Made by a program: the position numbers and the translations under genes. Shown piece by piece: positions 49,747 to 59,317 of a stretch of 64,000 bases of DNA. Within the stretch, counting starts at the first letter, position 1. Each line of letters opens with the position of its first letter. The DNA lies in NCBI RefSeq assembly GCF_037120725.1, contig NZ_JBBAXC010000008.1, forward strand, positions 124,001-188,000, in the 5' to 3' direction. Under the pieces are notes generated by a model that was given only the letters and a program-made list of their open reading frames with translations, was not told the DNA's origin and did no database searches. The stretch is from Bacillus spongiae (GTDB lineage Bacteria > Bacillota > Bacilli > Bacillales > Bacillaceae_K).

Positions 49747-51759
49747 ATGAAAAGAATAACAATGATGATGATCGTCTTCGCGTTGATTATCTCACCAATG
49801 TTTAGCGGAACGATTGCAGCAGCAGCAGATTACGATCATTCAGTGGATACAATATCTGATACGAAATCCGAAATAACGTTTACTTCGAACGTAGAGACGA
49901 CCTGGGTTGACGTTCATTACACTGTAAATTCAGGTATTCAGCAAAATGTAAGAATGAACCGAAATGGAAGTACCTTTACTCAAGAAGTAGCTAACTTAAG
50001 TTCAGGTGATGTAATTAGCTATTGGTTTACTTATAATAATGGAACACCAGCTTATAACACACCAACGTTTACTGGTGCTCATGGGGATACAACAGAACCA
50101 ACTCCGGAGCCAACAGAACCAACTCCAGAGCCAACTGAACCAGAACCAGAACCAACAGAACCAGAACCAACTACTCCGGATACGATTAATCCGTATGTTC
50201 AAATTCAAGCAGAAGATTATGATTCAATGAGCGGAATTCAAACGGAATCTACCACTGATGTGGGTGGCGGACAGAATGTGGGCTGGATAGAAAATGGAGA
50301 TTATCTTGTATTCAATAATCTTGATTTCGGTACTGAAGGAGCGAAAGGAATTGAAGCAAGAATCGCTACCGAATCAGCCGGCGGAGTAATGGAGGTAAGA
50401 TTAGATAGCCCAAATGGATTGCTAGTTGGAACGATTGATATTCAGCATACTGGAGGATGGCAATCATGGGTGACGGAATCTTCTGCCATTTCTACTGTTA
50501 CAGGTGTACATGATGTATACTTTGTATTTAAAGGAACAGCAGAGGGAATTGGGAACTTAAACTGGTTTGAGTTTACAACAGACTCTGTAACATCCCCGAC
50601 AGAACCAACAGAACCGACAGAACCGACTGTTCCTGGTGAGGTTCCATCTTTTCCAACCGGGAATGGGGTCATGACATTCCAATTACAAAATGGTACAGGT
50701 GGACAATATTCAGATGATGAAATTTATTGGGCAATTCTTGGATATGATAAAGCGACAGGGCAGCTGGCTCATGTAGATAAAAATGGTCAGTTAATCCCGA
50801 GTTCTGTTAGTGATAATGACGCACCAGGTCATTTAACGAAAAACGGACAGAATTATCCGAACTATTTTTATAAAATGAGTGAAGTTGATTGGACGTCTAT
50901 GCCAGAGATTGATTCTGGAAGAATGTTTATTAGTTTAGGTAGCCCTATGTATATTAAGTTAAATATGGCAGCTGATGGAAGAGTAGGTTTTGCTGGCCCA
51001 GATTTAAATAATCCAACTGACCCGAACCAAGATATTTATTTTGAATGGATTGAATTTACGATTGATCAGTGGGGATATCATGGAAACTCTACTCGAGTAG
51101 ACCAATTTAGTTTCCCAATTACGACTAGATTAATTGGTTCTGACGGATATGATAGAATCGTAGGTGAAACATACTCTCGAGATGAGATTTTTGCAGCGTT
51201 TAAAAATGAAATGCCAACAGAATTCAAAACATTAGTTGAAGAGCCATATCGAATCGTGGCTCCTGGTAAAGGAACCTTTAAACAAGGTGGCATTTACGAA
51301 AATTACTTTGACCAATATGTGAATGAGGTTTGGGATTATTATCGCACAAATGAATTATCGTTCACAGCAGAAGCTGGGTCATTTAGCGGTCGTGTAGTAG
51401 GCGATGATTTTGTCTTTTCTAAAAACGGTGGTCCTTACAACTTATATATAAAAGGGAAACCATCAACACTTGAAGTTCTTGAGTGCTCAGGGCCTATGGA
51501 CACGGGAACTCCAGATGAAAAAGTGGTTGAGGCACAAGTTTGCGCAGCTTTAAATAGAGGAATAATGTATGATCCAGGAAATTGGAGTAATGCAAATGCC
51601 TTCTATCAAAATGATACGGCTAATTTCTATGCGAAATTTTGGCATGATTATAGTATCGATGGTTTAGCTTACGGATTTGCTTATGATGATGTAAGAAACT
51701 TTAGTACATTGCTAGAGCATCCTAATCCTGAAGCCCTTATTATCAACGTGGGCTGGTAA
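49747..51759 (+). CDS. Secreted beta-1,3-glucanase, CBM56-CBM6-GH64
   Basis: 670 residues. Signal peptide with cut near IAAAA (about 26). Residues about 30-112 are a CBM56-type beta-1,3-glucan-binding module (WVDVHYTVNSGIQQNVRMN, GDVISYWFTYNNG). A Pro-Thr-Glu linker follows (116-148). Residues about 150-278 are a CBM6 (IQAEDYDSMSGIQTE, GWIENGDYLVF, LNWFEF). A second PTE linker precedes the catalytic domain (about 300-670), which looks like GH64, the thaumatin-like laminaripentaose-forming glucanases (MTFQLQNGTGGQYSDDEIYW, FEWIEFTI, GYDRIVGETYSRDE, CAALNRGI). It would cut beta-1,3-glucan of fungi, algae or plants outside the cell. Start has ctcggagg. Terminator follows. Confidence 0.9.
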   Translation: MKRITMMMIVFALIISPMFSGTIAAAADYDHSVDTISDTKSEITFTSNVETTWVDVHYTVNSGIQQNVRMNRNGSTFTQEVANLSSGDVISYWFTYNNGTPAYNTPTFTGAHGDTTEPTPEPTEPTPEPTEPEPEPTEPEPTTPDTINPYVQIQAEDYDSMSGIQTESTTDVGGGQNVGWIENGDYLVFNNLDFGTEGAKGIEARIATESAGGVMEVRLDSPNGLLVGTIDIQHTGGWQSWVTESSAISTVTGVHDVYFVFKGTAEGIGNLNWFEFTTDSVTSPTEPTEPTEPTVPGEVPSFPTGNGVMTFQLQNGTGGQYSDDEIYWAILGYDKATGQLAHVDKNGQLIPSSVSDNDAPGHLTKNGQNYPNYFYKMSEVDWTSMPEIDSGRMFISLGSPMYIKLNMAADGRVGFAGPDLNNPTDPNQDIYFEWIEFTIDQWGYHGNSTRVDQFSFPITTRLIGSDGYDRIVGETYSRDEIFAAFKNEMPTEFKTLVEEPYRIVAPGKGTFKQGGIYENYFDQYVNEVWDYYRTNELSFTAEAGSFSGRVVGDDFVFSKNGGPYNLYIKGKPSTLEVLECSGPMDTGTPDEKVVEAQVCAALNRGIMYDPGNWSNANAFYQNDTANFYAKFWHDYSIDGLAYGFAYDDVRNFSTLLEHPNPEALIINVGW

Positions 51760-51770
51760 GAAAATAAGGG

Positions 51771-51823
51771 AGAGCTTGTTCCCACTGCATGTTAGATAGC
51801 GGTGAGGGACAGGCTCTTTTTTT
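51771..51823 (+). terminator. Terminator of the glucanase gene
   Basis: Stem agagcttgttccc / gggacaggctct (G-U pairs) around a 22-base loop, followed by seven T. Confidence 0.75.
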
Positions 51824-52008
51824 CATTGCTTAAGGGAGTGACTATTTAAAATAAGGTGAAATACATCGACAGGACGAATAGTTGCATATTTTTTCAGTAA
51901 ATGAAAAAAATAATGGTCATGTAGCAATTTATTCATTATAAACATATTGAACATATTAAAAAATAGTCGTGCCTGATATTCTATTGTAACTAGGGGGTTT
52001 GTGAAATT

Positions 52009-52506
52009 ATGTCAAAGGATAAAGGGGTCCTACTCTTTCTTTGGGTCTTTACCATAGTGCTGTTATTTAAATACATTCCTAAAGATAAAATGAAGCATGG
52101 GATTTTGTCCTTTTTATTTAAACAAATTATTACGTGGGTATTAGGACTACTCATTGTTGAAAAGAGGTTAATTAAATACCCCGTGAGACTGTTTCCTTAT
52201 GCCAATAAATCTAGTTTTTCATTTGAATATTTTTTCTTTCCCGCATTCTGTGCTATTTTTAACGTAAATTATCCAGAAATAAAAAGCAAAGGAATTAAAT
52301 TATTATATTATATTTTTCACTCAGGCCTGATCACAAGCGTTGAGGTGTTAGCAGAAAAGTATACGAACTTAATTGAGTATAAAAAGTGGAAATGGTATTG
52401 GAGCTTCATTACGATTGGCTTCACATATTATTCTTCTAGGCTGTTTTATCGTTGGTTCTTTAATGATGAATTCAATCATAAGTTAACGAAACGTCAATCT
52501 ATTTAA
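52009..52506 (+). CDS. CBO0543-family membrane protein
   Basis: 165 residues with actaggggg upstream of the ATG. About four membrane segments (5-22, 36-50, 72-84, 133-150) and the aromatic pattern WKWYWSFITIGFTYY and RLFYRWFF near the C-terminus are typical of the CBO0543 group, small membrane proteins common in Bacillus and Clostridium and of unknown function. Monocistronic, with a terminator at 52567-52592. Confidence 0.75.
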   Translation: MSKDKGVLLFLWVFTIVLLFKYIPKDKMKHGILSFLFKQIITWVLGLLIVEKRLIKYPVRLFPYANKSSFSFEYFFFPAFCAIFNVNYPEIKSKGIKLLYYIFHSGLITSVEVLAEKYTNLIEYKKWKWYWSFITIGFTYYSSRLFYRWFFNDEFNHKLTKRQSI

Positions 52507-52566
52507 TGTTTTTTGCCTACAGGATTATGAGAAAAAATGGTTAAAGTACATTATTGTGTTGGAGAA

Positions 52567-52592
52567 AAGGAGCAAAAAGTGCTCCTTTTTTT
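52567..52592 (+). terminator. Terminator of the CBO0543 gene
   Basis: Stem aaggagc / gctcctt with an A-rich loop and seven T. Confidence 0.85.
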
Positions 52593-52632
52593 ATAAGACA
52601 AAAGCGATGGAAGGAAAGGGTGTATATTTTCT

Positions 52633-53547
52633 TTAAACAGATAGTTGTCCCGAACCGATAATAACGGATTTTCCACCTACTTTAACTCTCTTTATATCGG
52701 GGTTGGCATGGATGGAAATATCAATATGACTTGGTCGTTGAATTTCAAACCCTTGTTCACTCCTAATGAAGTAGTTCTCTTGATCAATCGCCTGAATTGC
52801 ACCATACTTCACTAAGTAGGCTCCTAATGGACCGCTTGCTGCTCCTGTTGCCGGGTCCTCGGCTATCCCCATTGCAGGGGCAAACATTCGGCTGTGTACA
52901 GAAGAATGCGGTGCTTCTGTTTCCAATGAAAAAGTAAAAATATGCATTGTATTTTGGTTAGTACTAAAATATTGATCCCATATATCTGTACGAAAGCGAA
53001 TGTTCTTTATGGATGAGATGGAAGAGACGGGAATAAATAAAAAGGGTACACCTGATGAAACTGTTTGTATAGGTAAGGTAGTGTGTAATTCCTTAACAGA
53101 AAGTGATAACAGCTTGGCTGCCATTTGGGTGTCTACGAATTTATCGCCAAAATTGGGTAAAGGTTGTTCCATTTCAACTTTCGTTATTTGGCCATCCTTC
53201 TTCCATACAGTTACAGGGACATCCCCAATTCCTTCTTCAAAGATCCATTGGTTTTCACCTTCTATTGTTTCTATTATGTTGGTCTTTGCTAATACATACG
53301 CTGCTCCAATCGTTGGGTGTCCGGCCATGGGCAGTTCTACTTTCGGCGTGAATATTTTTAATCGTGCTATCTTATCATTATTATTTGGTGGAAGGATAAA
53401 AACAGTTTCAGATAAGTTTAGTTCTCGTGCAATTTTTTGCATGGTCTCTTCGTTTAACATAGTAGTACCATGAAAAACGGCTAATTGGTTACCACCAAAT
53501 GGTTTGTTTGTAAATACATCGACTAACGTATAATGTAATGTTTTCAT
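52633..53547 (-). CDS. PhzF-family isomerase
   Basis: 304 residues. DAP-epimerase-like fold in two halves: VDVFTNKPFGGNQLAVF, the catalytic Glu in ELNLSETVFILPP, and the second-half FAPAMGIAEDPATGAASGPL. PhzF itself acts in phenazine synthesis; most Bacillus relatives, without other phenazine genes as here, have unknown substrates. Shine-Dalgarno taggagg. A 41-residue membrane-peptide gene precedes it by 21 bases in the same direction; a LysR gene is divergent and may control both. Confidence 0.92.
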   Translation of the reverse strand: MKTLHYTLVDVFTNKPFGGNQLAVFHGTTMLNEETMQKIARELNLSETVFILPPNNNDKIARLKIFTPKVELPMAGHPTIGAAYVLAKTNIIETIEGENQWIFEEGIGDVPVTVWKKDGQITKVEMEQPLPNFGDKFVDTQMAAKLLSLSVKELHTTLPIQTVSSGVPFLFIPVSSISSIKNIRFRTDIWDQYFSTNQNTMHIFTFSLETEAPHSSVHSRMFAPAMGIAEDPATGAASGPLGAYLVKYGAIQAIDQENYFIRSEQGFEIQRPSHIDISIHANPDIKRVKVGGKSVIIGSGQLSV

Positions 53548-53568
53548 TTTTGTCCTCCTATATCGTTA

Positions 53569-53694
53569 TTATGGAACTAGTTGACTATTGGGAAAGGGAC
53601 TTTTCTTATTTTCTTCTTTGCTTTCTTCTGTTATATAAAAATATCCTCCTATAATTAGAACGATGAACAAAACAGTCCATTTCTTTTTTTTCAT
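53569..53694 (-). CDS. Small single-pass membrane protein
   Basis: 41 residues starting MKKKKWTVLFIVLIIGGY; one membrane helix (about 6-21) and a charged tail with TEESKEENKKS. Strong gaggagg site before the ATG. It is 21 bases upstream of phzF and likely in its operon. Family not recognised. Confidence 0.6.
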   Translation of the reverse strand: MKKKKWTVLFIVLIIGGYFYITEESKEENKKSPFPNSQLVP

Positions 53695-53798
53695 TTGAAT
53701 CCCTCCTCATTTTTATCATATGACGCAGCTTTTCATTAATCAAATGAATGTTTATAATAGTTAATATGAATATAATTAATGTAAGGAGGTTTATTATT

Positions 53799-54686
53799 AT
53801 GACATTGCTTCAATATGAGATTTTTCATGCGGTCATTGATTTAGGAAGCTTTACGAAAGCAGGTGATAAGCTTGGGCTAACACAATCAGCCATTAGTCAT
53901 GCTATAAGAGGATTAGAAGATGAATTTAACCTTACTTTAATAAAACGGGGAAGAAATGGAGTGGCGTTAACATCAGAAGGAAAGGTAATCATTGAATTTA
54001 CAAGACAAATACTCAATCTTCAAGAAAAAATGAAGCAGGAAGCTGGTCGGTTAAATGGACTTGAGGTTGGAACTGTTAGAATTGGTACGTTTCCTAGTGT
54101 GTCTGCCTATTTACTACCTATATTGATAGAAAAATTTCATTCTGCTTACCCTCATATTCACCTTGAATTTTATGAGGGCGGGTACCAGGAGCTTAGAAAG
54201 ATGCTTGTAGAAAATATAATTGATGTTAGTTTTCTCAATAGGGATGAATCAGAGAAGCTTGACTTTATTCCTTTATTTGAGGATCATCTTTATGTCATTT
54301 TTTCTAAAAGCCACCCATTAGCAAATGAAGAAGTGGTTAGTGTGAAGGAAATTGCGAATGACCCTTTTATTATGCCGAAAGCAGGGTGCGATTTTTTGGT
54401 TAAGAAATTATTGAGGAATAATCATATTTCGCCAAATATCTTTTGCGAGATTTCCGATAATCAGACAATTATAGAGATGGTACAAAAAAACTTGGGTGTA
54501 AGTATTGTTCCTAAAATGGTAGTACAAAAAAGCAATCATGATGAACTATCAACGGTACCGTTACATGAGGAATGTTACCGAACTATTGGTCTAGCCTTGC
54601 CGAGCGTGAACGATATGTCTCCAGCGGTTTCTGCTTTTATCAATGTAACGAACTCTTTGATTGACAAAGATAATATTAGAGTATGA
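53799..54686 (+). CDS. LysR-family transcriptional regulator
   Basis: 295 residues from ATG 53799, set by taaggaggt 8 bases upstream. N-terminal winged HTH (1-60): FHAVIDLGSFTKAGDKLGLT followed by QSAISHAIRGLEDE. Effector domain from about 90 (GTVRIGTFPSVSAYLLPIL). Divergent from the phzF pair with about 100 bases between, the common layout for LysR control of its neighbour. The inducer is unknown. Confidence 0.93.
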   Translation: MTLLQYEIFHAVIDLGSFTKAGDKLGLTQSAISHAIRGLEDEFNLTLIKRGRNGVALTSEGKVIIEFTRQILNLQEKMKQEAGRLNGLEVGTVRIGTFPSVSAYLLPILIEKFHSAYPHIHLEFYEGGYQELRKMLVENIIDVSFLNRDESEKLDFIPLFEDHLYVIFSKSHPLANEEVVSVKEIANDPFIMPKAGCDFLVKKLLRNNHISPNIFCEISDNQTIIEMVQKNLGVSIVPKMVVQKSNHDELSTVPLHEECYRTIGLALPSVNDMSPAVSAFINVTNSLIDKDNIRV

Positions 54687-54753
54687 CTGTAAGGTCGTAA
54701 ATGTTGGTTAGGAATAAAGTTCGATCAACAAACCTTAAAATTATTACCAACAA

Positions 54754-54895
54754 AAGGAAGTCATTTTGAAAATACATTAATCAAAATGACTTTTTTTCTT
54801 GAAGATTAACTACTTGTTTTTGTAAAAAATCTATCACTTTCAATCATGATTTTCGACAATGCTTATGCTGAAGGCTCGATTCGAGATAATTTTTA
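54754..54895. repeat. Dispersed repeat copy A (with hairpin, lysR terminator)
   Basis: Begins with hairpin aagtcattttga / tcaaaatgactt (54758-54792) plus T-run, which serves as lysR terminator, and ends with ctcgattcgagata near 54890. The same order of hairpin then CTCGAATTCGAGATA is found at 58601-58741. Confidence 0.6.
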
Positions 54896-54966
54896 TTATA
54901 CTCTTTCCTAAAACACCAGTAACTTTGGATAGCTTTATTCACAAATGATTAGTTAATATGATAAAT

Positions 54967-55140
54967 TTAATCTTTAACACATTCAAAATAATATTTTCCC
55001 TTTGATAAATCCTGTATATCCATTTTAACGGTTCCACCATTCTCATAGCATTTTGTAGTGATATCATTTAGCTCTCTACTGATGAAATAACCATTAGATA
55101 AAGTGAATATTAAGACAACTATTAATGCTAAATCTAGAAA
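54967..55140 (-). pseudogene. 5'-truncated small membrane/secreted protein remnant
   Basis: A minus-strand frame reads LDLALIVVLIFTLSNGYFIS, then RELNDITTKCYENGGTVKM and ends KYYFECVKD. It has a hydrophobic N-part and two Cys, but a stop lies directly upstream and no start codon or ribosome site exists, so the 5' end is lost. Family not recognised. Confidence 0.5.
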
Positions 55141-55250
55141 TCAATATCCCACTTATTACATGCTTGCTGTTTAAAATTCTCAAATAATCCTTCATTTTTA
55201 ATTAAATATATTTTTTAAAAATTCTATTATCCAAAATTCCTGCCCGTTTG

Positions 55251-55335
55251 CTTAAGACCAATTATTTCAAAACCACTCTATTCTTATAACAACATCTTTA
55301 ACATAATAAAAAGGCGATGTTAGATCATCTCGCTC
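55251..55335. repeat. Dispersed repeat copy B
   Basis: About 85 bases, matching 62431-62515 closely: both contain ccaattatttcaaaaccac, then acataataaaaa and gcgatgtta. In direct orientation. No coding potential. Confidence 0.65.
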
Positions 55336-55402
55336 TTTTCTAGAATTAATCATGTCTTTAAAACGATTCACTAACTTATTAAACATTACCTCTTACTTGA
55401 TT

Positions 55403-55843
55403 TTAACGAATGAATGCCATTTCTCTTTCAGCAAGCGCATCCTCTAACCATCGCGGATGCATTTTCAATAAATCTTGTGGTAGGTTTTGTTGATCAAAAA
55501 ATTTAAGTTCAAGTGATTCATCTGAGTTACATCTAAGTTCTCCACCTGTAATTTCAGCAAGGAAACAGGTAGTTATAAAATGTATTACTTCACCATTTGG
55601 GTAAACAAACACTTGTGAATTAGGGTCAGAGTATACACCAATCAGCTTTTTAATTCTTATACGTAAATTGGTTTCTTCTTTTACTTCTCTGATAGCTGCT
55701 TCAGAAACTGTTTCTCCTATTTCTATATGTCCTGAAGGAATACCCCAGAGCCCTACATCAGCTCTTTTCTGCAACAAAACTTTATTCTCTTCATTCAAAA
55801 TGATAACGGCAACACCAGCTTTCAATTCATCAATTCTCTTCAT
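55403..55843 (-). CDS. Nudix hydrolase under riboswitch control
   Basis: 146 residues, ATG with aaggagga upstream. Nudix box at about 38-60: GHIEIGETVSEAAIREVKEE then TNLRI, with all metal-binding glutamates. The N-terminus AGVAVIILNEENKVLLQKRA and the segment DVGLWGIPSGHIE are typical of MutT/NudF-like ADP-ribose or nucleotide pyrophosphatases. The leader contains a ykkC-family aptamer and a terminator (55860-56010), so expression should follow a small ligand; the subtype linked to Nudix genes senses nucleoside diphosphates. Not related in position to the other Nudix gene at 618. Confidence 0.92.
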   Translation of the reverse strand: MKRIDELKAGVAVIILNEENKVLLQKRADVGLWGIPSGHIEIGETVSEAAIREVKEETNLRIRIKKLIGVYSDPNSQVFVYPNGEVIHFITTCFLAEITGGELRCNSDESLELKFFDQQNLPQDLLKMHPRWLEDALAEREMAFIR

Positions 55844-55859
55844 ACAATAAATCCTCCTT

Positions 55860-56010
55860 AAAAATAAAAAAGTCCGAAAGAAAAGATCTCAACGCATAAC
55901 AAATACGCTGAACCTTTCCCCTCGGACCTTTTATGTCAATAGGTGCCTTTTACTTATGTAAAAGATGTAGCCCTCGGTCACTGACCTAAATAGCGGAACC
56001 CTAGCTACAA
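55860..56010 (-). promoter_or_regulatory. ykkC-family riboswitch with transcription terminator, probably the nucleoside-diphosphate type
   Basis: Read on the minus strand: helix P1 tgtagc (56004-56009) / gctaca (55966-55971) encloses the ykkC hallmark AGGGTTCCG (55994-56002) and a hairpin ggtcagtgacc (55976-55986) followed by GAGG. Downstream is a long terminator stem ggtccgagggg.../...ctttcggac (55872-55928) and an A/U-rich run of U (55860-55871), 17 bases before the Nudix ATG. Known ykkC subtype 2c RNAs lie before Nudix genes and bind ADP, dADP, CDP or dCDP; the subtype is inferred from context. TATAAT on the minus strand at 56032-56037 may be the -10 box. Confidence 0.65.
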
Positions 56011-56037
56011 TTTTCCAGTTCATAAACAATTATTATA

Positions 56038-56567
56038 TTTTTTAATACACTTTAATATTCTACAACTAAAACTTTAAAAATAAAAGGGGTGATCTTGAAT
56101 ACCCCTTAGCTTAATAATCGTTGTTAAATTAAATGGCCCTAAAATAAAAAATGACGCTTACCTAATTTTCAGATTAACGCACGATTGCCGAAAATTTGAA
56201 ATCGACATAAAACGTATTGTTTTCTTTAGTTAAGCCTGAGTTAGTTGAACAAAAAATTATTTACTATAATCCGTTATCTTTAAAGGTCGTCTAAGATAGT
56301 CCATTTTCAACATAATTTCTAATGTACTAGTCATATTATCCAATGTTAGTTTAAAAAAATGTAAATTTCAACAAATCAACGAGCCTTTTATTTTATTGAA
56401 AGTAAGTGGTACTCTGAATAATCAAAGGGAATGTCTCAAAAAATTGAGATATTCCCTTTTTTAATTAGTATTATTGTGGGTTTAAAATAAAAGTAAAAGC
56501 ATTTCAAGAAACTTGAATCCACTAATAAAAAAGGAACTATTTCCGAGGGTGTTCTAGAACCAATCTT
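56038..56567. other. Gap with inverted repeats
   Basis: 530 bases. At 56424-56466 aaagggaatgtctca / tgagatattcccttt forms a 15-bp stem (one mismatch) with T-run on the plus strand. A short stem ggaa-atag-ttcc with six U (minus strand, 56527-56545) may end the exporter gene. A gcacgattgccga element at 56173-56185 recurs near 60079. No gene recognised. Confidence 0.45.
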
Positions 56568-58160
56568 CTAAGAATTGCTACTTTCAGTTAATAGTGGTTT
56601 GTCAGGTAATCTAGATGTTATGAAAAAGGCACCTATGACAAGTATTCCTGTTGAAAATAAAGCAAACCGAAGTGCTTCTAATTGAGCAATTACATAATTG
56701 TCAACTATTGCATCAATTAATTCACCCTCAACGTCAGATTGATTGAGGATTGTCTCAAGTTGTTCTCCAGAGATAAAAGTTATACCACTAGCTAATCTAA
56801 CTTCAATGGCTTGTTCAACATGGGTAGAAATGCGTTCATCATCTGCTATTTCTGAGGCAAAACTATTTGCAAGACTACTGATGACAGTCGCTCCAATAAT
56901 TGCTGTGCCTAACGCTGTGCCTAGTTGCATTCCAGCATTTCCTAAAGCTCCTACTTCACTTCTGTCCCTATCACCGACGGCTGACTGTGTTAAGTTACCA
57001 AGAACTGATGCCATTAGTCCGATTCCAACACCTAACAGCGCCATTGCTAACGCAAACCCAGTACTCTTCAAAGTTGGTTCTATTGTTGAGAGAAGTACAA
57101 ATATTCCTAATAATAGAATCCCTAAAGAAATTCGGATAATCTGTTTAGGCGAATACCTGTTCACCAATATTGAGCCAGTCATTGAGGCCAATAGCAACGT
57201 AATGGATATAGGCAACACACGAAGGCCTGTACTAAAAGCATCTAATCCTATGGTCAACTGTAAATATAGAGGTATGGAAAAAAATACTCCTGCAAGAATT
57301 ATGTTTTGTATAAGTGACATTGCAAGACCACTACTAAGTGATGAATTTTCTAATAACCTTAAATGGAACAGTGGATCCTGATTCCGACTTTCACGACGTT
57401 TTTGCCATTTCACAAACCAATAAAGTATTAACATTCCAATTAAGACAACAAAAGGTGTTAAAGAAAATCCTAAAGGCTCGACTGGTGAATTTCTTGGTAA
57501 TATCATTCCCCATTCACTTGACTTAAGGGAACCATACACTACCAACCCTAGACCAAATCCACTTAGAATCGCTCCTACCCAGTCTATTTCGAGATGCTTA
57601 TTCTGTTTAGCTACATTATTGATCAACTTCAACCCAAGAAGAATGGCAATTGAAATAATCACCTCAGAGGCAAAGACAAGTCGCCAAGATAAATTCGACG
57701 TAACCCATCCACCTACTATTGGTCCTAACGCTACCCCAACTCCAGCGATGCCGCCAACTAGCCCAAAGGCTGTCGCCCTGTCTCTGCCTTTATAGTTACT
57801 CGCGAGCAATGCAGCCAATGCAGGAAGTACAAGAGATGCACCAATTCCTTCTAATATTGACCACCCAAAAATCAGTACTGGTACTGTTTGTGATATGGCT
57901 GTAACTCCGGAACCAACGGCATATATAGCCATCCCAATGCCAAATGTCTTGCGTCTCCCGAACACATCACCTAACTTACCACCTGTTATCATAAATGCTG
58001 CCATAATAAGAGCGTAAAACGTAATGGCTATCTGAATTTGCGTTACATCAGTTTTAAAATCTACTACAAGTTGGGAGATAGCTACATTCATGACCGATGT
58101 ATCCAGCACCATAAGGAATTGAGCTGCTCCGAGTACAATCAATGGTAACCATTTCTTCAT
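56568..58160 (-). CDS. DHA2-family (EmrB/QacA) drug exporter, 14 TM
   Basis: 530 residues. Start region VLGAAQFLMVLDTSVMNVAI contains the motif D1 (L-D-x-T-V-x-N-V-A) of 14-helix exporters; motif A GGKLGDVFGRRKTFGIG and motif C GVGVALGPIVGGW follow. Fourteen hydrophobic segments can be counted. It exports lipophilic cations or antibiotics using the proton gradient. Shine-Dalgarno aaggaga. No regulator is adjacent. The substrate is not predictable. Confidence 0.92.
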   Translation of the reverse strand: MKKWLPLIVLGAAQFLMVLDTSVMNVAISQLVVDFKTDVTQIQIAITFYALIMAAFMITGGKLGDVFGRRKTFGIGMAIYAVGSGVTAISQTVPVLIFGWSILEGIGASLVLPALAALLASNYKGRDRATAFGLVGGIAGVGVALGPIVGGWVTSNLSWRLVFASEVIISIAILLGLKLINNVAKQNKHLEIDWVGAILSGFGLGLVVYGSLKSSEWGMILPRNSPVEPLGFSLTPFVVLIGMLILYWFVKWQKRRESRNQDPLFHLRLLENSSLSSGLAMSLIQNIILAGVFFSIPLYLQLTIGLDAFSTGLRVLPISITLLLASMTGSILVNRYSPKQIIRISLGILLLGIFVLLSTIEPTLKSTGFALAMALLGVGIGLMASVLGNLTQSAVGDRDRSEVGALGNAGMQLGTALGTAIIGATVISSLANSFASEIADDERISTHVEQAIEVRLASGITFISGEQLETILNQSDVEGELIDAIVDNYVIAQLEALRFALFSTGILVIGAFFITSRLPDKPLLTESSNS

Positions 58161-58600
58161 TATCTGTATCTCCTTAAAACGTAGGTTGTAGTAATATTTT
58201 ATCTTTATATAATATTCCTTATTCTATTCATAGATGATTTCATCATTTTGAATCTACCGTAACGATATTATCATTAGGCTTTTCCATTCTACTTGACTAA
58301 TTTTTTATTATGTTTATCAGAAAGGTTGTTCTTATTAATATTAAAAAACCACTATGTTACGATACTTAATAATAAGATTCCAAATTATCCTAAATGAATA
58401 ACTGGAGGAATATGTGCTAGCAGTTCTAGCCACGTTTTCAACAACAAACCCAATAATTAATAGCACTAGCTCAATAATCAAAATACCTATAATTGCTTCT
58501 TTAACAAATTGTAACTAATCGTTGATAAAGGAAGAAAAGTGTCTCTTTAAAATTAAGATTGATCAAAAACACGTCACAAACCTTACTATTATTGCTCATA
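58161..58600. other. Gap without recognisable gene
   Basis: 440 AT-rich bases upstream of the exporter; should carry its promoter. Nothing else recognised. Confidence 0.4.
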
Positions 58601-58741
58601 AAAAGAATCCATTTTGAAAAAAGATTGATCAAAATGGATTCTTCAAGATTTAATGTGAATTTTTTTTAAAAAAGTTCGATGATTTTCTACCTTTGTTATT
58701 GGACAATCGCATCCAATAGTTGAATACTCGAATTCGAGATA
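58601..58741. repeat. Dispersed repeat copy C
   Basis: Hairpin aagaatccattttga / tcaaaatggattctt (58603-58643), then cttcaagatt and, about 80 bases on, actcgaattcgagata. It parallels copy A in order and spacing. Confidence 0.6.
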
Positions 58742-59317
58742 GAAGGATATTACCAATACCTCCAATGTCATCTATTATTAATGAACATAAAAGATCACCA
58801 CCCACAACAAAAAAATCAAAGACTTTCAAATTATTCATTCCTCTCTTTAGAAACTATCTCGTCCACTTCCTTAAACCGATGAATATAGATGAAATGGTGA
58901 GAAATTTTAACCATTCTGTGATATTATTCCTTAAGGGCGTAGTGATTAAGAACATACTAGTACAAACTTCGTTTGTGAGCGATTACACTGCAATCCAATC
59001 TTTTCGCCTATCCTTGAATGTCAAATCATCATTCTACTGAATGGGTGAATGATCTAATCGTGAGCAGATCAAATACTTAGTTTTAAAGGGGAAATCCAGT
59101 TCAGATATAACTAAAAGGCTTTGAACAAGCAAATAAAGAAATGAATAGACTGAGAAAACCAAAAAAATAAAGAGTAAAAACAAACAGATAAAACGGTATA
59201 AATGAATGGAATTATAAAATACCTTTGGATAATTTGATTGGAGAACAAACAAATTATTATCAACTTATGTAAATTCTATTTTTTTACCCATAGATATTAA
59301 TTCAGGAGGATTTTGTA
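58742..59317. other. Gap without convincing gene
   Basis: 576 bases. Open frames on both strands (for example 58720-59040) have no ribosome binding sites and overlap the repeat, so they were not called. The last 30 bases carry the ribosome site of the next gene. Confidence 0.4.

Noticed and set aside
50002-50208. Trp- and Phe-rich frame on the minus strand
   Set aside because: It is the complement of the Pro-Thr-Glu linker of the glucanase gene; repeats in the linker cause the odd composition.
56743-57381. 212-codon plus-strand frame opposite the exporter gene
   Set aside because: It is a shadow of the 14-helix exporter on the minus strand, which has clear family motifs.
58720-59040. 106-codon plus-strand frame
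   Set aside because: It starts inside the dispersed repeat, has no ribosome binding site, and competing frames exist on the other strand.
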